DNA of 64,000 nucleotides from Candidatus Heimdallarchaeota archaeon. Lineage in GTDB: Archaea; Asgardarchaeota; Heimdallarchaeia; JABLTI01. Each line of letters starts with the position of its first letter. Positions within the stretch are counted from its first letter, which is position 1. Below, piece by piece: positions 27,779 through 36,319 of this stretch. The translations under genes and the position numbers were made by a program. Under the pieces are notes generated by a model. It saw only the letters and a program-made list of their open reading frames with translations. It was not told the DNA's origin and ran no database searches. The DNA is taken from the NCBI GenBank assembly GCA_018238155.1, contig JABCTZ010000025.1, positions 1 to 64,000 of the forward strand. Direction: 5' to 3'.

Positions 27779-29638
27779 GTGAAGAAATTTAAGTTAAAAC
27801 AATTTATTGGAATATCAATAGTAATATTATTTGCAATTAATCTTTCTTTTCTTAATACTTCAAGAGTAGATGCAATAGAATATCATTTTACTTTGATATT
27901 CGAGACAAATGGAGGAGGAGTGAGACCTGATTACGGAAACTTCCTCAAACAACAGTTAGCAAGAATAGGAATATACGTTGAAGTTGTTATACAACCTTGG
28001 CCAATATTTGATGCCACTAACCCAATCCGTGATTACGATATTTGCTATCTTTCTTTCAGTGGTGGTGGAAAAGATCCGGATTTCACTGGAATTTACAATG
28101 AAAATGGTTCACTGAACTTATTTGGTTACCGTACCGATATGGATTTTGATGAAACCCTCGGTACTGGTTTGAACGAGTGGTATATGAGACAAGGCAATTT
28201 AATTATGCCTCCTGACAGCACTGAAAGAATTCAACATTACTGGGCATGGGAACAATATTTAATGGATAAAATCCTCCCATGTCAGCCAACATTCGCACCA
28301 CAAGACTATATTATTCATTGGTCCAATTTAGAAGGATACGATATGAAAGATGGCATAGTACAATCGTGGGGTAAAATGAGCTTTGAAGGTTTTCATGATG
28401 GTCAAATAGATAATACAGAATTAGTTACCACTGATGCACTTTGGTTTGATCTAAACCCATTATTCCAAGATGATTCCTCATCAAGAAAAATTAGTGATGC
28501 AATAATGGATCCACTTGTATACTTTGATGATGATTTAAGTGTACACACACACTTAGCAGAAAGCTATACATTTCTTAATGATACTACTATTGAAATCATT
28601 TGTCGTGATGGAATCAAATGGCAAGACGACCCGGATGAATTATTCTTAGATGAATATTTTGATGTTGAAGATGTTTATTTCACACTCTACTCGTTGGCAG
28701 AACTCTCAAATAATATGGCCAAATACGATTGGATAAAGAAAATGGAAATCATCGATGAAATGACCCTCAAACTTTACATAGATGGAGATCCAGACACACC
28801 AGAAAATGATCCTTTTGCTCTTGTTCTCTCTCACTTAGATACTAATATTCTCCCAGAACATTACTTGAACCAAACACAATTGGGTGATGGAATTACTCCT
28901 GACATTATACATGATTCTTGGAACACATTCGCAACTAACTGTTTTGGAACTAGTTTATTTGAGTTGGGCACCTTCACCGAAGGTGTTGAAACCAAATTAG
29001 ATATTTTCACCGATTGCTGGTGGTTAAATGCCACTGTAGACAAAACCAACATGGATTTTGTAAATAGATTTGGTGATTTCACAGGAGGATTAGACTCTTG
29101 GAGAATCAAAATTATACCTGACATTCAAATCGCTCTATTAGAATTTAAAGCAGGTAAAACCGATATTGAAAGCATTACTCAGTACCCAGAGATACGTGAT
29201 GATATGATAACTGATTCTGATTTCGCTGTTCAGAATGATACCAGATTCTATTTAGGATTTTTCGGTTATAATATGCGTCCAACAAGATCTGTAATAGGTA
29301 ACCCAAACCCGGCACCCGGAGATCCATCAATATCTGTTGGTTTAGCTGTCAGAAAAGCTATCTCTTATGCTCTTGACATAGAGGAAATCAATGATGTTAT
29401 TCACAGAGGTGAATACACAATAACGAATCATCCAATTTATGCAAAAATGGGAATCTGGTGTAATCCTAACATTATACAATACAACCACAATCTTGACTTA
29501 GCACGGGATTTTATGAACATTGCAGGATATGGAATCATAACAAAAGAATCCAGTACAGTGGGAACGAATTGGGTCTATTCCTTTATTGGTTCTATTATTT
29601 CTCTCGGAATTGCAATTATAATCCGAAAGAAAAAGTGA
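27779..29638 (+). CDS. Membrane-anchored family-5 solute-binding protein, apparently circularly permuted (copy 1)
   Basis: The 620-residue protein has a signal peptide, the solute-binding fold, and a C-terminal membrane helix followed by RKKK. The order of segments is unusual. Just after the signal it shows the part normally C-terminal in oligopeptide-binding proteins (LKQQLARIGIYVEVVIQPW, then DPDFTGIY). The normally N-terminal part (LNPLFQDD, DPLVYFDDDL, DGIKWQDDP, DVEDVYFTL) comes after residue 225, and the normally central AVRKAISYALDIEEIN...IAGY ends the domain. GTG 27779 is chosen as start because GGAG precedes it and it aligns with the starts of copies 2 and 3; ATG 27743 would add 12 residues. 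No ABC permease or ATPase is nearby. Confidence 0.82.
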   Translation: MKKFKLKQFIGISIVILFAINLSFLNTSRVDAIEYHFTLIFETNGGGVRPDYGNFLKQQLARIGIYVEVVIQPWPIFDATNPIRDYDICYLSFSGGGKDPDFTGIYNENGSLNLFGYRTDMDFDETLGTGLNEWYMRQGNLIMPPDSTERIQHYWAWEQYLMDKILPCQPTFAPQDYIIHWSNLEGYDMKDGIVQSWGKMSFEGFHDGQIDNTELVTTDALWFDLNPLFQDDSSSRKISDAIMDPLVYFDDDLSVHTHLAESYTFLNDTTIEIICRDGIKWQDDPDELFLDEYFDVEDVYFTLYSLAELSNNMAKYDWIKKMEIIDEMTLKLYIDGDPDTPENDPFALVLSHLDTNILPEHYLNQTQLGDGITPDIIHDSWNTFATNCFGTSLFELGTFTEGVETKLDIFTDCWWLNATVDKTNMDFVNRFGDFTGGLDSWRIKIIPDIQIALLEFKAGKTDIESITQYPEIRDDMITDSDFAVQNDTRFYLGFFGYNMRPTRSVIGNPNPAPGDPSISVGLAVRKAISYALDIEEINDVIHRGEYTITNHPIYAKMGIWCNPNIIQYNHNLDLARDFMNIAGYGIITKESSTVGTNWVYSFIGSIISLGIAIIIRKKK

Positions 29639-29686
29639 ATTTTTTACTTGGTGAAATGTTAAAACATGAAAAAATTGGTGAGAAAA

Positions 29687-31570
29687 ATGAAGAGATATAA
29701 ATTAAAGCAACTTATTGGGATATCAATATTGATCTTATTTACTGTTAATTCTTGTTTTCTTAATACTTCAAAAGTAGATGCAATTGAACCGTATTTTACT
29801 TTAGTATTCAAAACAAATGGTGGAGGAGTGAGACCAGATTATGGAAGCTTCATTAAACAACATCTTGCAAGAATTGGTATAGGAGTTGAGGTCATTATAC
29901 AAGATTGGTCAACTTTTGTTGGTGAATTGATCGCTTATCGAGATTTCGATATTTGTTATGTCGCTCTCTCTGGTGGCAGTGCAGATCCAGATTTCACTGG
30001 TATCTACAATGAAAATGGTTCTCTAAACTTGTTCGGTTACCATACCGATATGGATTACAATGAAACCCTCGGTACAGGTTTGAACGAATGGTACATGAAG
30101 CAAGGCAATTTAATTATGCCTCCTGATAGTACTGAAAGAGTTACACATTACTGGAACTGGGAACAATATTTAATGGATAAAATCCTCCCATGTCAGCCAA
30201 CATTCGTACCAAAAACCTATGAAGCTTTCTGGTCCACATTAGATGGATACGATATAGAAGATGGCATAAAACAATCATGGGGTAAAATGAGCTTCTCGGG
30301 TCTTCATGCTGGACAAATTACAACCACAGAAATAGTTACAACAAATGCAGCCTGGTCAGATCTTAACCCAATTTTCCAAACAGATTTAGGATCAAGTGAA
30401 ATCATTTCAGCAACAATGGATGATCTAGTTTATTATGACGCTGATTTAAACGTACATCCACACTTAGCAAAAAACTTTACATTCCTCAATGACACAACAA
30501 TTGAAATTGAGATTCGTACAGGAATCAAATGGCAAAACGACCCGGATGGATTATTCTTAGATGAATACTTTGATGCTGAAGATGTTTACTTTACATTACA
30601 TACAAGAGCAACCGTTTCTAATGATGTAACCAATTACAATTGGATCAAGAAATTGGAACTTGTTGATTCAACACACATGAAAATTTATATTGATGGTGAC
30701 CCGAACACTCCAAAAAATGATGTTTTCGCACCGGTAATTACATATTTGGCAGATACTATTCACCCAGAGCATTACTTGAATCAAAGTCAATTGCCCGATG
30801 GAATTACTCCGGACATCACACATCCATCATGGGCTACTTTTGCAACTAACTGTTTTGGAACAGGTTTATTTGAGCTTGGTACCTTCACAGAAGGAGTTGA
30901 AACCGAATTAGATATTTTCAGCGATTGTTGGATGTTAGACCCCACAGTGGACAAAACTGACATGGATTTTGTAAACAGATTTGGTGACTTCACAGGTGGA
31001 TTAGACTCTTGGAGAATCAGAATTATCCCAGATCCATTAACCGCTATATTAGAATTCGAACAAGGCAAAATTGATCTCGTAGGTATCACACAATACCCAG
31101 TAAGACGCGAAGAGATGATTGCTGATCCAGACTTCGAAGTTCAAAATGACATCAAATTTAATTTAGGTTTCTATGGGTACAACATGAGACCCATCAGACC
31201 AGATATTGGTAACCCTAATCCGGCACCAGGTGATCCAACAATAACTGTTGGTTTAGCAGTCAGAAAAGCTATCTCTTATGCTCTTGACAGAGTTGAAATC
31301 AATAACGTTATTCATAAAGATGAATACACAATCACAGATCACCCAATCTACTTAAAGCTTGGAATTTGGTGTAATCCAAACATTATTCGATACAACCATG
31401 ATCTCGACTTAGCAAAAGAATTCATGGTCATTGCAGGATATGGACACACACCAACTCCAACCCCCACAACAATAGAATCAACTCCCACAGTAGAAATAAA
31501 TTGGTTCTATATCTTAAGCGGAATTTTTAGTTTGCTTGGAATTATTATTATTATTAGAAAGAAAAAATAA
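29687..31570 (+). CDS. Membrane-anchored family-5 solute-binding protein, apparently circularly permuted (copy 2)
   Basis: This 627-residue tandem paralogue is very close to copy 1 in sequence and segment order: signal peptide, normally C-terminal lobe segment with HLARIGIGVEVIIQDW, normally N-terminal segment with LAKNFTFL, GIKWQNDPDG and DAEDVYFTL, then AVRKAISYALDRVEIN and IAGYG. A Thr-Pro linker leads to the C-terminal membrane helix and RKKK. ATG 29687 is preferred because GGTGAGAAAA precedes it and the product then begins like copies 1 and 3; ATG 29666 would add seven residues. The gap to copy 1 is under 50 bases, so co-transcription is likely, and a terminator hairpin follows. Confidence 0.82.
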   Translation: MKRYKLKQLIGISILILFTVNSCFLNTSKVDAIEPYFTLVFKTNGGGVRPDYGSFIKQHLARIGIGVEVIIQDWSTFVGELIAYRDFDICYVALSGGSADPDFTGIYNENGSLNLFGYHTDMDYNETLGTGLNEWYMKQGNLIMPPDSTERVTHYWNWEQYLMDKILPCQPTFVPKTYEAFWSTLDGYDIEDGIKQSWGKMSFSGLHAGQITTTEIVTTNAAWSDLNPIFQTDLGSSEIISATMDDLVYYDADLNVHPHLAKNFTFLNDTTIEIEIRTGIKWQNDPDGLFLDEYFDAEDVYFTLHTRATVSNDVTNYNWIKKLELVDSTHMKIYIDGDPNTPKNDVFAPVITYLADTIHPEHYLNQSQLPDGITPDITHPSWATFATNCFGTGLFELGTFTEGVETELDIFSDCWMLDPTVDKTDMDFVNRFGDFTGGLDSWRIRIIPDPLTAILEFEQGKIDLVGITQYPVRREEMIADPDFEVQNDIKFNLGFYGYNMRPIRPDIGNPNPAPGDPTITVGLAVRKAISYALDRVEINNVIHKDEYTITDHPIYLKLGIWCNPNIIRYNHDLDLAKEFMVIAGYGHTPTPTPTTIESTPTVEINWFYILSGIFSLLGIIIIIRKKK

Positions 31571-31583
31571 TTTTTCGTTAAAT

Positions 31584-31612
31584 GGGTTTCAAAAACCCTT
31601 TTATTCTTTTTT
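31584..31612 (+). terminator. Intrinsic-type terminator after copy 2
   Basis: GGGTTT (31584-31589) pairs with AAACCC (31593-31598) and is followed by a T-rich tract to about 31615. It sits 14 bases after the stop. Confidence 0.65.
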
Positions 31613-31676
31613 CCCTTTAATATATCTTAGTGCAATATTCTTCTAATCAAAGACAATCATTATTGAAGTGAAAAAA

Positions 31677-33533
31677 ATGGAGAGAAAAAGATCAAAACAG
31701 CTTATTGGATTATCAATAGTAATTTTATTTGCTACTAGCTCATGTTTTCTTTTTGTTTCAGAGGTTGATGCAAAAGAACCGTATTTTACTTTGGTGTTCA
31801 AAGTAAGCGGAGGAGGAGTTAGAGCCGACTATGGTAACTTACTCAAACAACAGCTTGCAAGAATAGGAATAGGTGTTGATGTTATTGTACAGGATTGGCC
31901 GACTTTTGTTGGTGAATTGATTGCTTACCATAATTATGACATTGTGTATATTGTATTAACAGGTGGAGGATATGATCCTGATTTCACAGGTGTTTACAAT
32001 GAAAATGGTTCACTGAATTTATTTGGGTATCACACAAGTATGGATTATAACGAAACCTTAGGTACAGGATTAAATGAATGGTATATGAAAGAAGGAACAA
32101 AAATACTTCCTGCTGATTCTCAAGAGAGAGTAGAACATTATTGGGCATGGCAACAACATTTGATGGATAATCTTTTACCATGTTTACCTACTTTTTCTTC
32201 GAAATCATATAGTGCTAATTGGGCAAATTTACAAGGATATAATTATACTGAAGGTCTTTTACAATCGTGGGGAAAAATGTCTTGGGATGGAACTCACACA
32301 GGACAAGAAAATACAAGTGAAATAGTAATTGCTGATGCAGCATGGTCGGATTTAAGTCCATTTTTCCAAGATGATACTTCATCCTCATTCATAAGTTCAG
32401 CAATTATGGATTCATTAATTCATTATGATTCAGATTTATCAGTTTGGTCAAATTTAGCAACTAGTTGGACACACATTTCTGACACACAAGTTAGAGTTAG
32501 TCTACGAGAAGGTGTTAAGTGGCAAAATGATCCTGATGGAAATTTTACCAATGAATATTTTGATGCACGAGATGTCTATTTTAGTTATGATGTTTGGTCA
32601 ACGTATAATTGGGATAGCAATAAATGGTTAGATCATATGGAAATAGTTGATGATTATACCATAGATTTCTTCATTGATGGTGATAGTGATGAACCCGGAG
32701 CTCAACCTTCAACTTTATATCTGCCATCGTTTTCTGAGCTAATTTTGCCCGAACACTATCTTAATCAAACGCAATTGAGTAATGGAGTTACACCAGATAT
32801 TTCTCATCCATCTTGGAATATCTTTGCTACAGAAGCATTTGGCACAGGATTGTTTTCATTAACTCACTTTGAAGAAGGCGAAGAAACTATTCTTACTGTT
32901 AATCCTGATTGTTGGAGATTAAATACTTCGATAACAAGTGATCCAAATTTGAACTGGGAAGATCGTTTTGGCGATTTTTCTGGTGGTGTAAATCAATTGA
33001 GAATCAGAATTATTCCAAGTTCTCAAGAGTCTATTGCCGAATTAATAGCTGGTCGAGTTGATATTGAAGGAGTAACAATGGATAAAGATACACGAAATGA
33101 ATTAATCTTAAATCCCGATTTTAAAGTGCAAACTGTTATAAGCTCTTATTTTGCTTTTTTTGGTTACAATATGCGTCCTGCACGAGAGTATATTGGTAAT
33201 TCCAATCCAGCTCCAAATGACTCTTCATTATCAATTGGTTTAGCCATTAGAAAAGCAATAAGCTATGCTGTTAACCTTGAAGAAATGAATGAAATTATTC
33301 ACGAAGGAGAATATACTATTACTTATCATCCAATATATACTAAAATGGGTATTTGGTGCAATCCAAATATAATAAAGTATAAGCATGATTTAACTCAAGC
33401 AACAGAATATATGGTTATTGCTGGTTTTGGATCTGCACAAGGGGAAACAACAGCAACAGGAATAAATTGGTTCTACTCCCTTAGTGGTTTATTCTGTTTA
33501 TTAGGGATACTAATAATTTTCAGAAGGTCATGA
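31677..33533 (+). CDS. Membrane-anchored family-5 solute-binding protein, apparently circularly permuted (copy 3)
   Basis: The third copy (618 residues) keeps the permuted order and all hallmark phrases but has diverged more: GVKWQNDPDG, DARDVYFSYD, FGTGLFSLTHFEEGEE, AIRKAISYAVNLEEMN, then VIAGFG and a C-terminal membrane helix ending FRRS. Codon choice at the third base is more A/T-rich than in copy 2, suggesting copies 1 and 2 are younger or homogenised by conversion. ATG 31677 follows AAGTGA; GTG 31668 is an alternative. It has its own upstream region after the copy-2 terminator. The ligand is probably a peptide or oligosaccharide by family; no transporter partner is present. Confidence 0.8.
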   Translation: MERKRSKQLIGLSIVILFATSSCFLFVSEVDAKEPYFTLVFKVSGGGVRADYGNLLKQQLARIGIGVDVIVQDWPTFVGELIAYHNYDIVYIVLTGGGYDPDFTGVYNENGSLNLFGYHTSMDYNETLGTGLNEWYMKEGTKILPADSQERVEHYWAWQQHLMDNLLPCLPTFSSKSYSANWANLQGYNYTEGLLQSWGKMSWDGTHTGQENTSEIVIADAAWSDLSPFFQDDTSSSFISSAIMDSLIHYDSDLSVWSNLATSWTHISDTQVRVSLREGVKWQNDPDGNFTNEYFDARDVYFSYDVWSTYNWDSNKWLDHMEIVDDYTIDFFIDGDSDEPGAQPSTLYLPSFSELILPEHYLNQTQLSNGVTPDISHPSWNIFATEAFGTGLFSLTHFEEGEETILTVNPDCWRLNTSITSDPNLNWEDRFGDFSGGVNQLRIRIIPSSQESIAELIAGRVDIEGVTMDKDTRNELILNPDFKVQTVISSYFAFFGYNMRPAREYIGNSNPAPNDSSLSIGLAIRKAISYAVNLEEMNEIIHEGEYTITYHPIYTKMGIWCNPNIIKYKHDLTQATEYMVIAGFGSAQGETTATGINWFYSLSGLFCLLGILIIFRRS

Positions 33534-33546
33534 AGATTTCACATCT

Positions 33547-33576
33547 AACGGGTTTCTAACAACCGTTCCTTTTTTT
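33547..33576 (+). terminator. Intrinsic-type terminator after copy 3
   Basis: AACGG (33547-33551) pairs with CCGTT (33563-33567), followed by a run of seven Ts. Confidence 0.6.
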
Positions 33577-33702
33577 ATGGACAAATAGGATATTGTATTA
33601 TTTGTTTCATATTTCTTCTTTTATTTGCTATTTTGTGCTAAAATAATATTTATATTACAAAAAAAACGATTAGGCTTATTGAGTTAAATTGAGGAATTAA
33701 TT

Positions 33703-36195
33703 TTGAGAAACTTTAGAGTAAAAATAATAGAAATGGTAAGTATTGCATTGTTGATGCTTCTCGTAGTATCTGCTACGAGTTTTAAAGCATTAGGTTATTT
33801 AGGAAATAATCAATCTGCTTTTTCAATTAAAACAACCGGAAATGTTGTTGATGATTTTACTACAGATCTCTTCCGAGATGCATCTTCAGACGTTTTTGGT
33901 TGGGGAAGTGGAACATTAACAAATGAGCGAGACTTTTCTGTTACAGTTCTCGATTTCTATGACACAAAATATCCTGTAAGGGGTCTCGACGTGCAAGGAA
34001 GAAAAGCCTATGTTGTTCAATACAATAAATCTAGTTCTACAGATTCTGTAGGTTGTTTTAGTATTAATGATCCCACTGATATCCAATTATTAAGTACTAG
34101 AAATTCTTTATCTAAGTTGATGTCAATTGCTGTTGATGGAGATGTAATCTACGCAGGTAGAAGCCACGTAAATCAAATATTTAACACCTATAATGTAACA
34201 GATCCATTTAATTTAGGTGGAAGTAGTGCCTATTTAGACTTTGTAAATGGTATTGGTAATGTTACAGATATTGAACCTGATGGTCATTTTGTATATTATG
34301 TTCAATATGGAGACTCTATTGGTAAATCATTCCGCATAGTTGATGCAGCAGATCCAGACAATCTAATTGAGTATATACCAAATTGGAGTTCTGATAAAGC
34401 ATTGGGTTTAGACATTGTTGATCATCTAGCATTTATAGCTGCAAGTGATGATGGTTTCTATATCCTAAATAAGACGGACAAATATACTCCCATAGAACTG
34501 GACCATGTTAATCTTCAGGGCAACTGTACGGATGTTCTTGTTGAAGATAATATTGCTTATGTAACCCTAGGTATTGAAGGTATTGCTGTTCTTGATGTCT
34601 CAGATCCAACAAATGCCATTGTTATTGGCACAGTTAGTACTGGTGATTCTCTAACAAAGATGGCCTTACAAGGTAATACACTCTATGCAACTGCTGGTCT
34701 TGGTGGAGTAAAAGTTTTTGATGTTGCTGATCCAACGCATATCACTCTTGTGACAGGTATATCTATGCCATTTGCTTGGGACATTGACCTATATGGTGGT
34801 GTTGTAGTTGTAGGTTCAGAAGAAGGCATCCACACTTTCCAAATTGGAGAAGTAGATGATTTCTCTACAAGTTACTATGAAAATACTTTCGACGACCTAG
34901 AAGTTTGGGATGTTCGAGTAATTGGCGACATAGCATACATCGCTGGTGGTCCAGATGGTTTCTATACATTGAACGTTAGAGATCCAAATAATCCTATTCT
35001 CCTTGATCATATTGATACCGTTGATTCATTTCCTTTGAATAAAATCGATGTTGGAGGGCAATTCGCTTACTTAGTTGGTCCATGGAATTGCACTTCAATT
35101 GATATTCGTGATCCAACCAATTTAAAGATAATAGCTGATGGTTCAGGAAACTCTCTTGGAGATGTTTTTGTAAATGGAGAAATAATTTACATTTCATGGG
35201 AACAAGGTGGATACGCATGTCTTAATGTAACGTTTCCAAAGAACTTTCTAATCACACCTGCTTATGAATTAGATGAACCACACTTTGGAAGTAATATAAC
35301 ATCTCTCTGGGTTCAAGATTACAAAGTATATTCTGCCAATTATATTGGAGGTGGTGGTGGTGGATTATTCATAAATGATCAAAGAAATTTGAATAGTCAT
35401 CAGTTAATAAGTACATATATACATAGTGCTTACAATCTCGATCTAAAAGTTGATGGAGATCTCGCTTTTCTAGCAGATACCACTTGGTGTGTGGCAATCA
35501 ACGTGACTAATCCTAGCAACCCAACATTCATACAAGATCTTAGAGATAATGCAAATGCTTTGATAAAATCAAATTGTATTTGGAATTTTGGTCCTTATGT
35601 AATTACAGCTGGTCCAGATGGAGTATACCTTATTGAGACATCAGATTTTACTTCTCCTTTGGTTTCAACACAATATAATTATACTGCTGGTGCATTAGCA
35701 GTTACTTCTGCCGGTGATTTCACATATGTTGCAAACAAATCGAATTTAATTATCTTAAGACATTTCAAGAGCGCTGCAGACACTTATTTTGATACCAATA
35801 ATCTTGCTCAATCGAAATCAATATTCTCTATGACAAATAGTTCAATAAGTGCTGCGACTTTACTCGTTGATCTCTACAATCCATGTACTGATCCAACAGC
35901 CTTATCATTTGAGATGACAGCTGATGGAGTAAATTGGGAAACAGTTACACCAAACACCTTGCACAACTTTGACAACACAGGCTCGGATTTGCGTTGGCGT
36001 GCTGTCTTCAATGGTGCAACTGATAGAAGCCCTCACCTTTATCTAGTTGAAATCTCTTTTGAGTATAAGACTTCATTCCCTCTTAGTCTACTTTGGATTG
36101 GTATTATTGCTGGTGGTTGTCTACTATTAATCATCATAATCATTGTAGCTGTAGTAGCAATTTCGAAAAGTAAAAAGAAATCATCAACCAGATAA
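33703..36195 (+). CDS. Surface LVIVD-repeat beta-propeller protein (copy 1)
   Basis: The 830-residue protein has a signal peptide (about 8-30), then roughly 640 residues of LVIVD-type repeats: blocks of about 45 residues with the pattern 'xxAYVxxGxxGIxVLDVSDPTNxxxIG' recur many times, building one or two beta-propellers. A following beta-sandwich (about 680-790) contains EMTADGVNWETVTP, and a C-terminal membrane helix ends in KSKKKSSTR. It should face outside and bind a ligand or partner protein. The start is TTG 33703 after GAGGAATTAATT. It is a tandem paralogue of the next gene, with nearly identical ends, and has its own terminator. Confidence 0.78.
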   Translation: MRNFRVKIIEMVSIALLMLLVVSATSFKALGYLGNNQSAFSIKTTGNVVDDFTTDLFRDASSDVFGWGSGTLTNERDFSVTVLDFYDTKYPVRGLDVQGRKAYVVQYNKSSSTDSVGCFSINDPTDIQLLSTRNSLSKLMSIAVDGDVIYAGRSHVNQIFNTYNVTDPFNLGGSSAYLDFVNGIGNVTDIEPDGHFVYYVQYGDSIGKSFRIVDAADPDNLIEYIPNWSSDKALGLDIVDHLAFIAASDDGFYILNKTDKYTPIELDHVNLQGNCTDVLVEDNIAYVTLGIEGIAVLDVSDPTNAIVIGTVSTGDSLTKMALQGNTLYATAGLGGVKVFDVADPTHITLVTGISMPFAWDIDLYGGVVVVGSEEGIHTFQIGEVDDFSTSYYENTFDDLEVWDVRVIGDIAYIAGGPDGFYTLNVRDPNNPILLDHIDTVDSFPLNKIDVGGQFAYLVGPWNCTSIDIRDPTNLKIIADGSGNSLGDVFVNGEIIYISWEQGGYACLNVTFPKNFLITPAYELDEPHFGSNITSLWVQDYKVYSANYIGGGGGGLFINDQRNLNSHQLISTYIHSAYNLDLKVDGDLAFLADTTWCVAINVTNPSNPTFIQDLRDNANALIKSNCIWNFGPYVITAGPDGVYLIETSDFTSPLVSTQYNYTAGALAVTSAGDFTYVANKSNLIILRHFKSAADTYFDTNNLAQSKSIFSMTNSSISAATLLVDLYNPCTDPTALSFEMTADGVNWETVTPNTLHNFDNTGSDLRWRAVFNGATDRSPHLYLVEISFEYKTSFPLSLLWIGIIAGGCLLLIIIIIVAVVAISKSKKKSSTR

Positions 36196-36204
36196 ATCAA
36201 ACTT

Positions 36205-36250
36205 GGGACGAACATTTATTCGTCTCACATTTCTTCTTTTTCTTTCTCTT
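36205..36250 (+). terminator. Intrinsic-type terminator after propeller copy 1
   Basis: GGGACGAA (36205-36212) pairs with TTCGTCTC (36219-36226), an 8-pair stem with one G-U, followed by a T/C-rich tract. The same hairpin occurs after copy 2. Confidence 0.7.
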
Positions 36251-36319
36251 TGTGCTAAAAAAATATTTATATAAGTAAAAAAAGAATTTATTTTTATAGG
36301 TTATTTTGAGGGTTAAATA

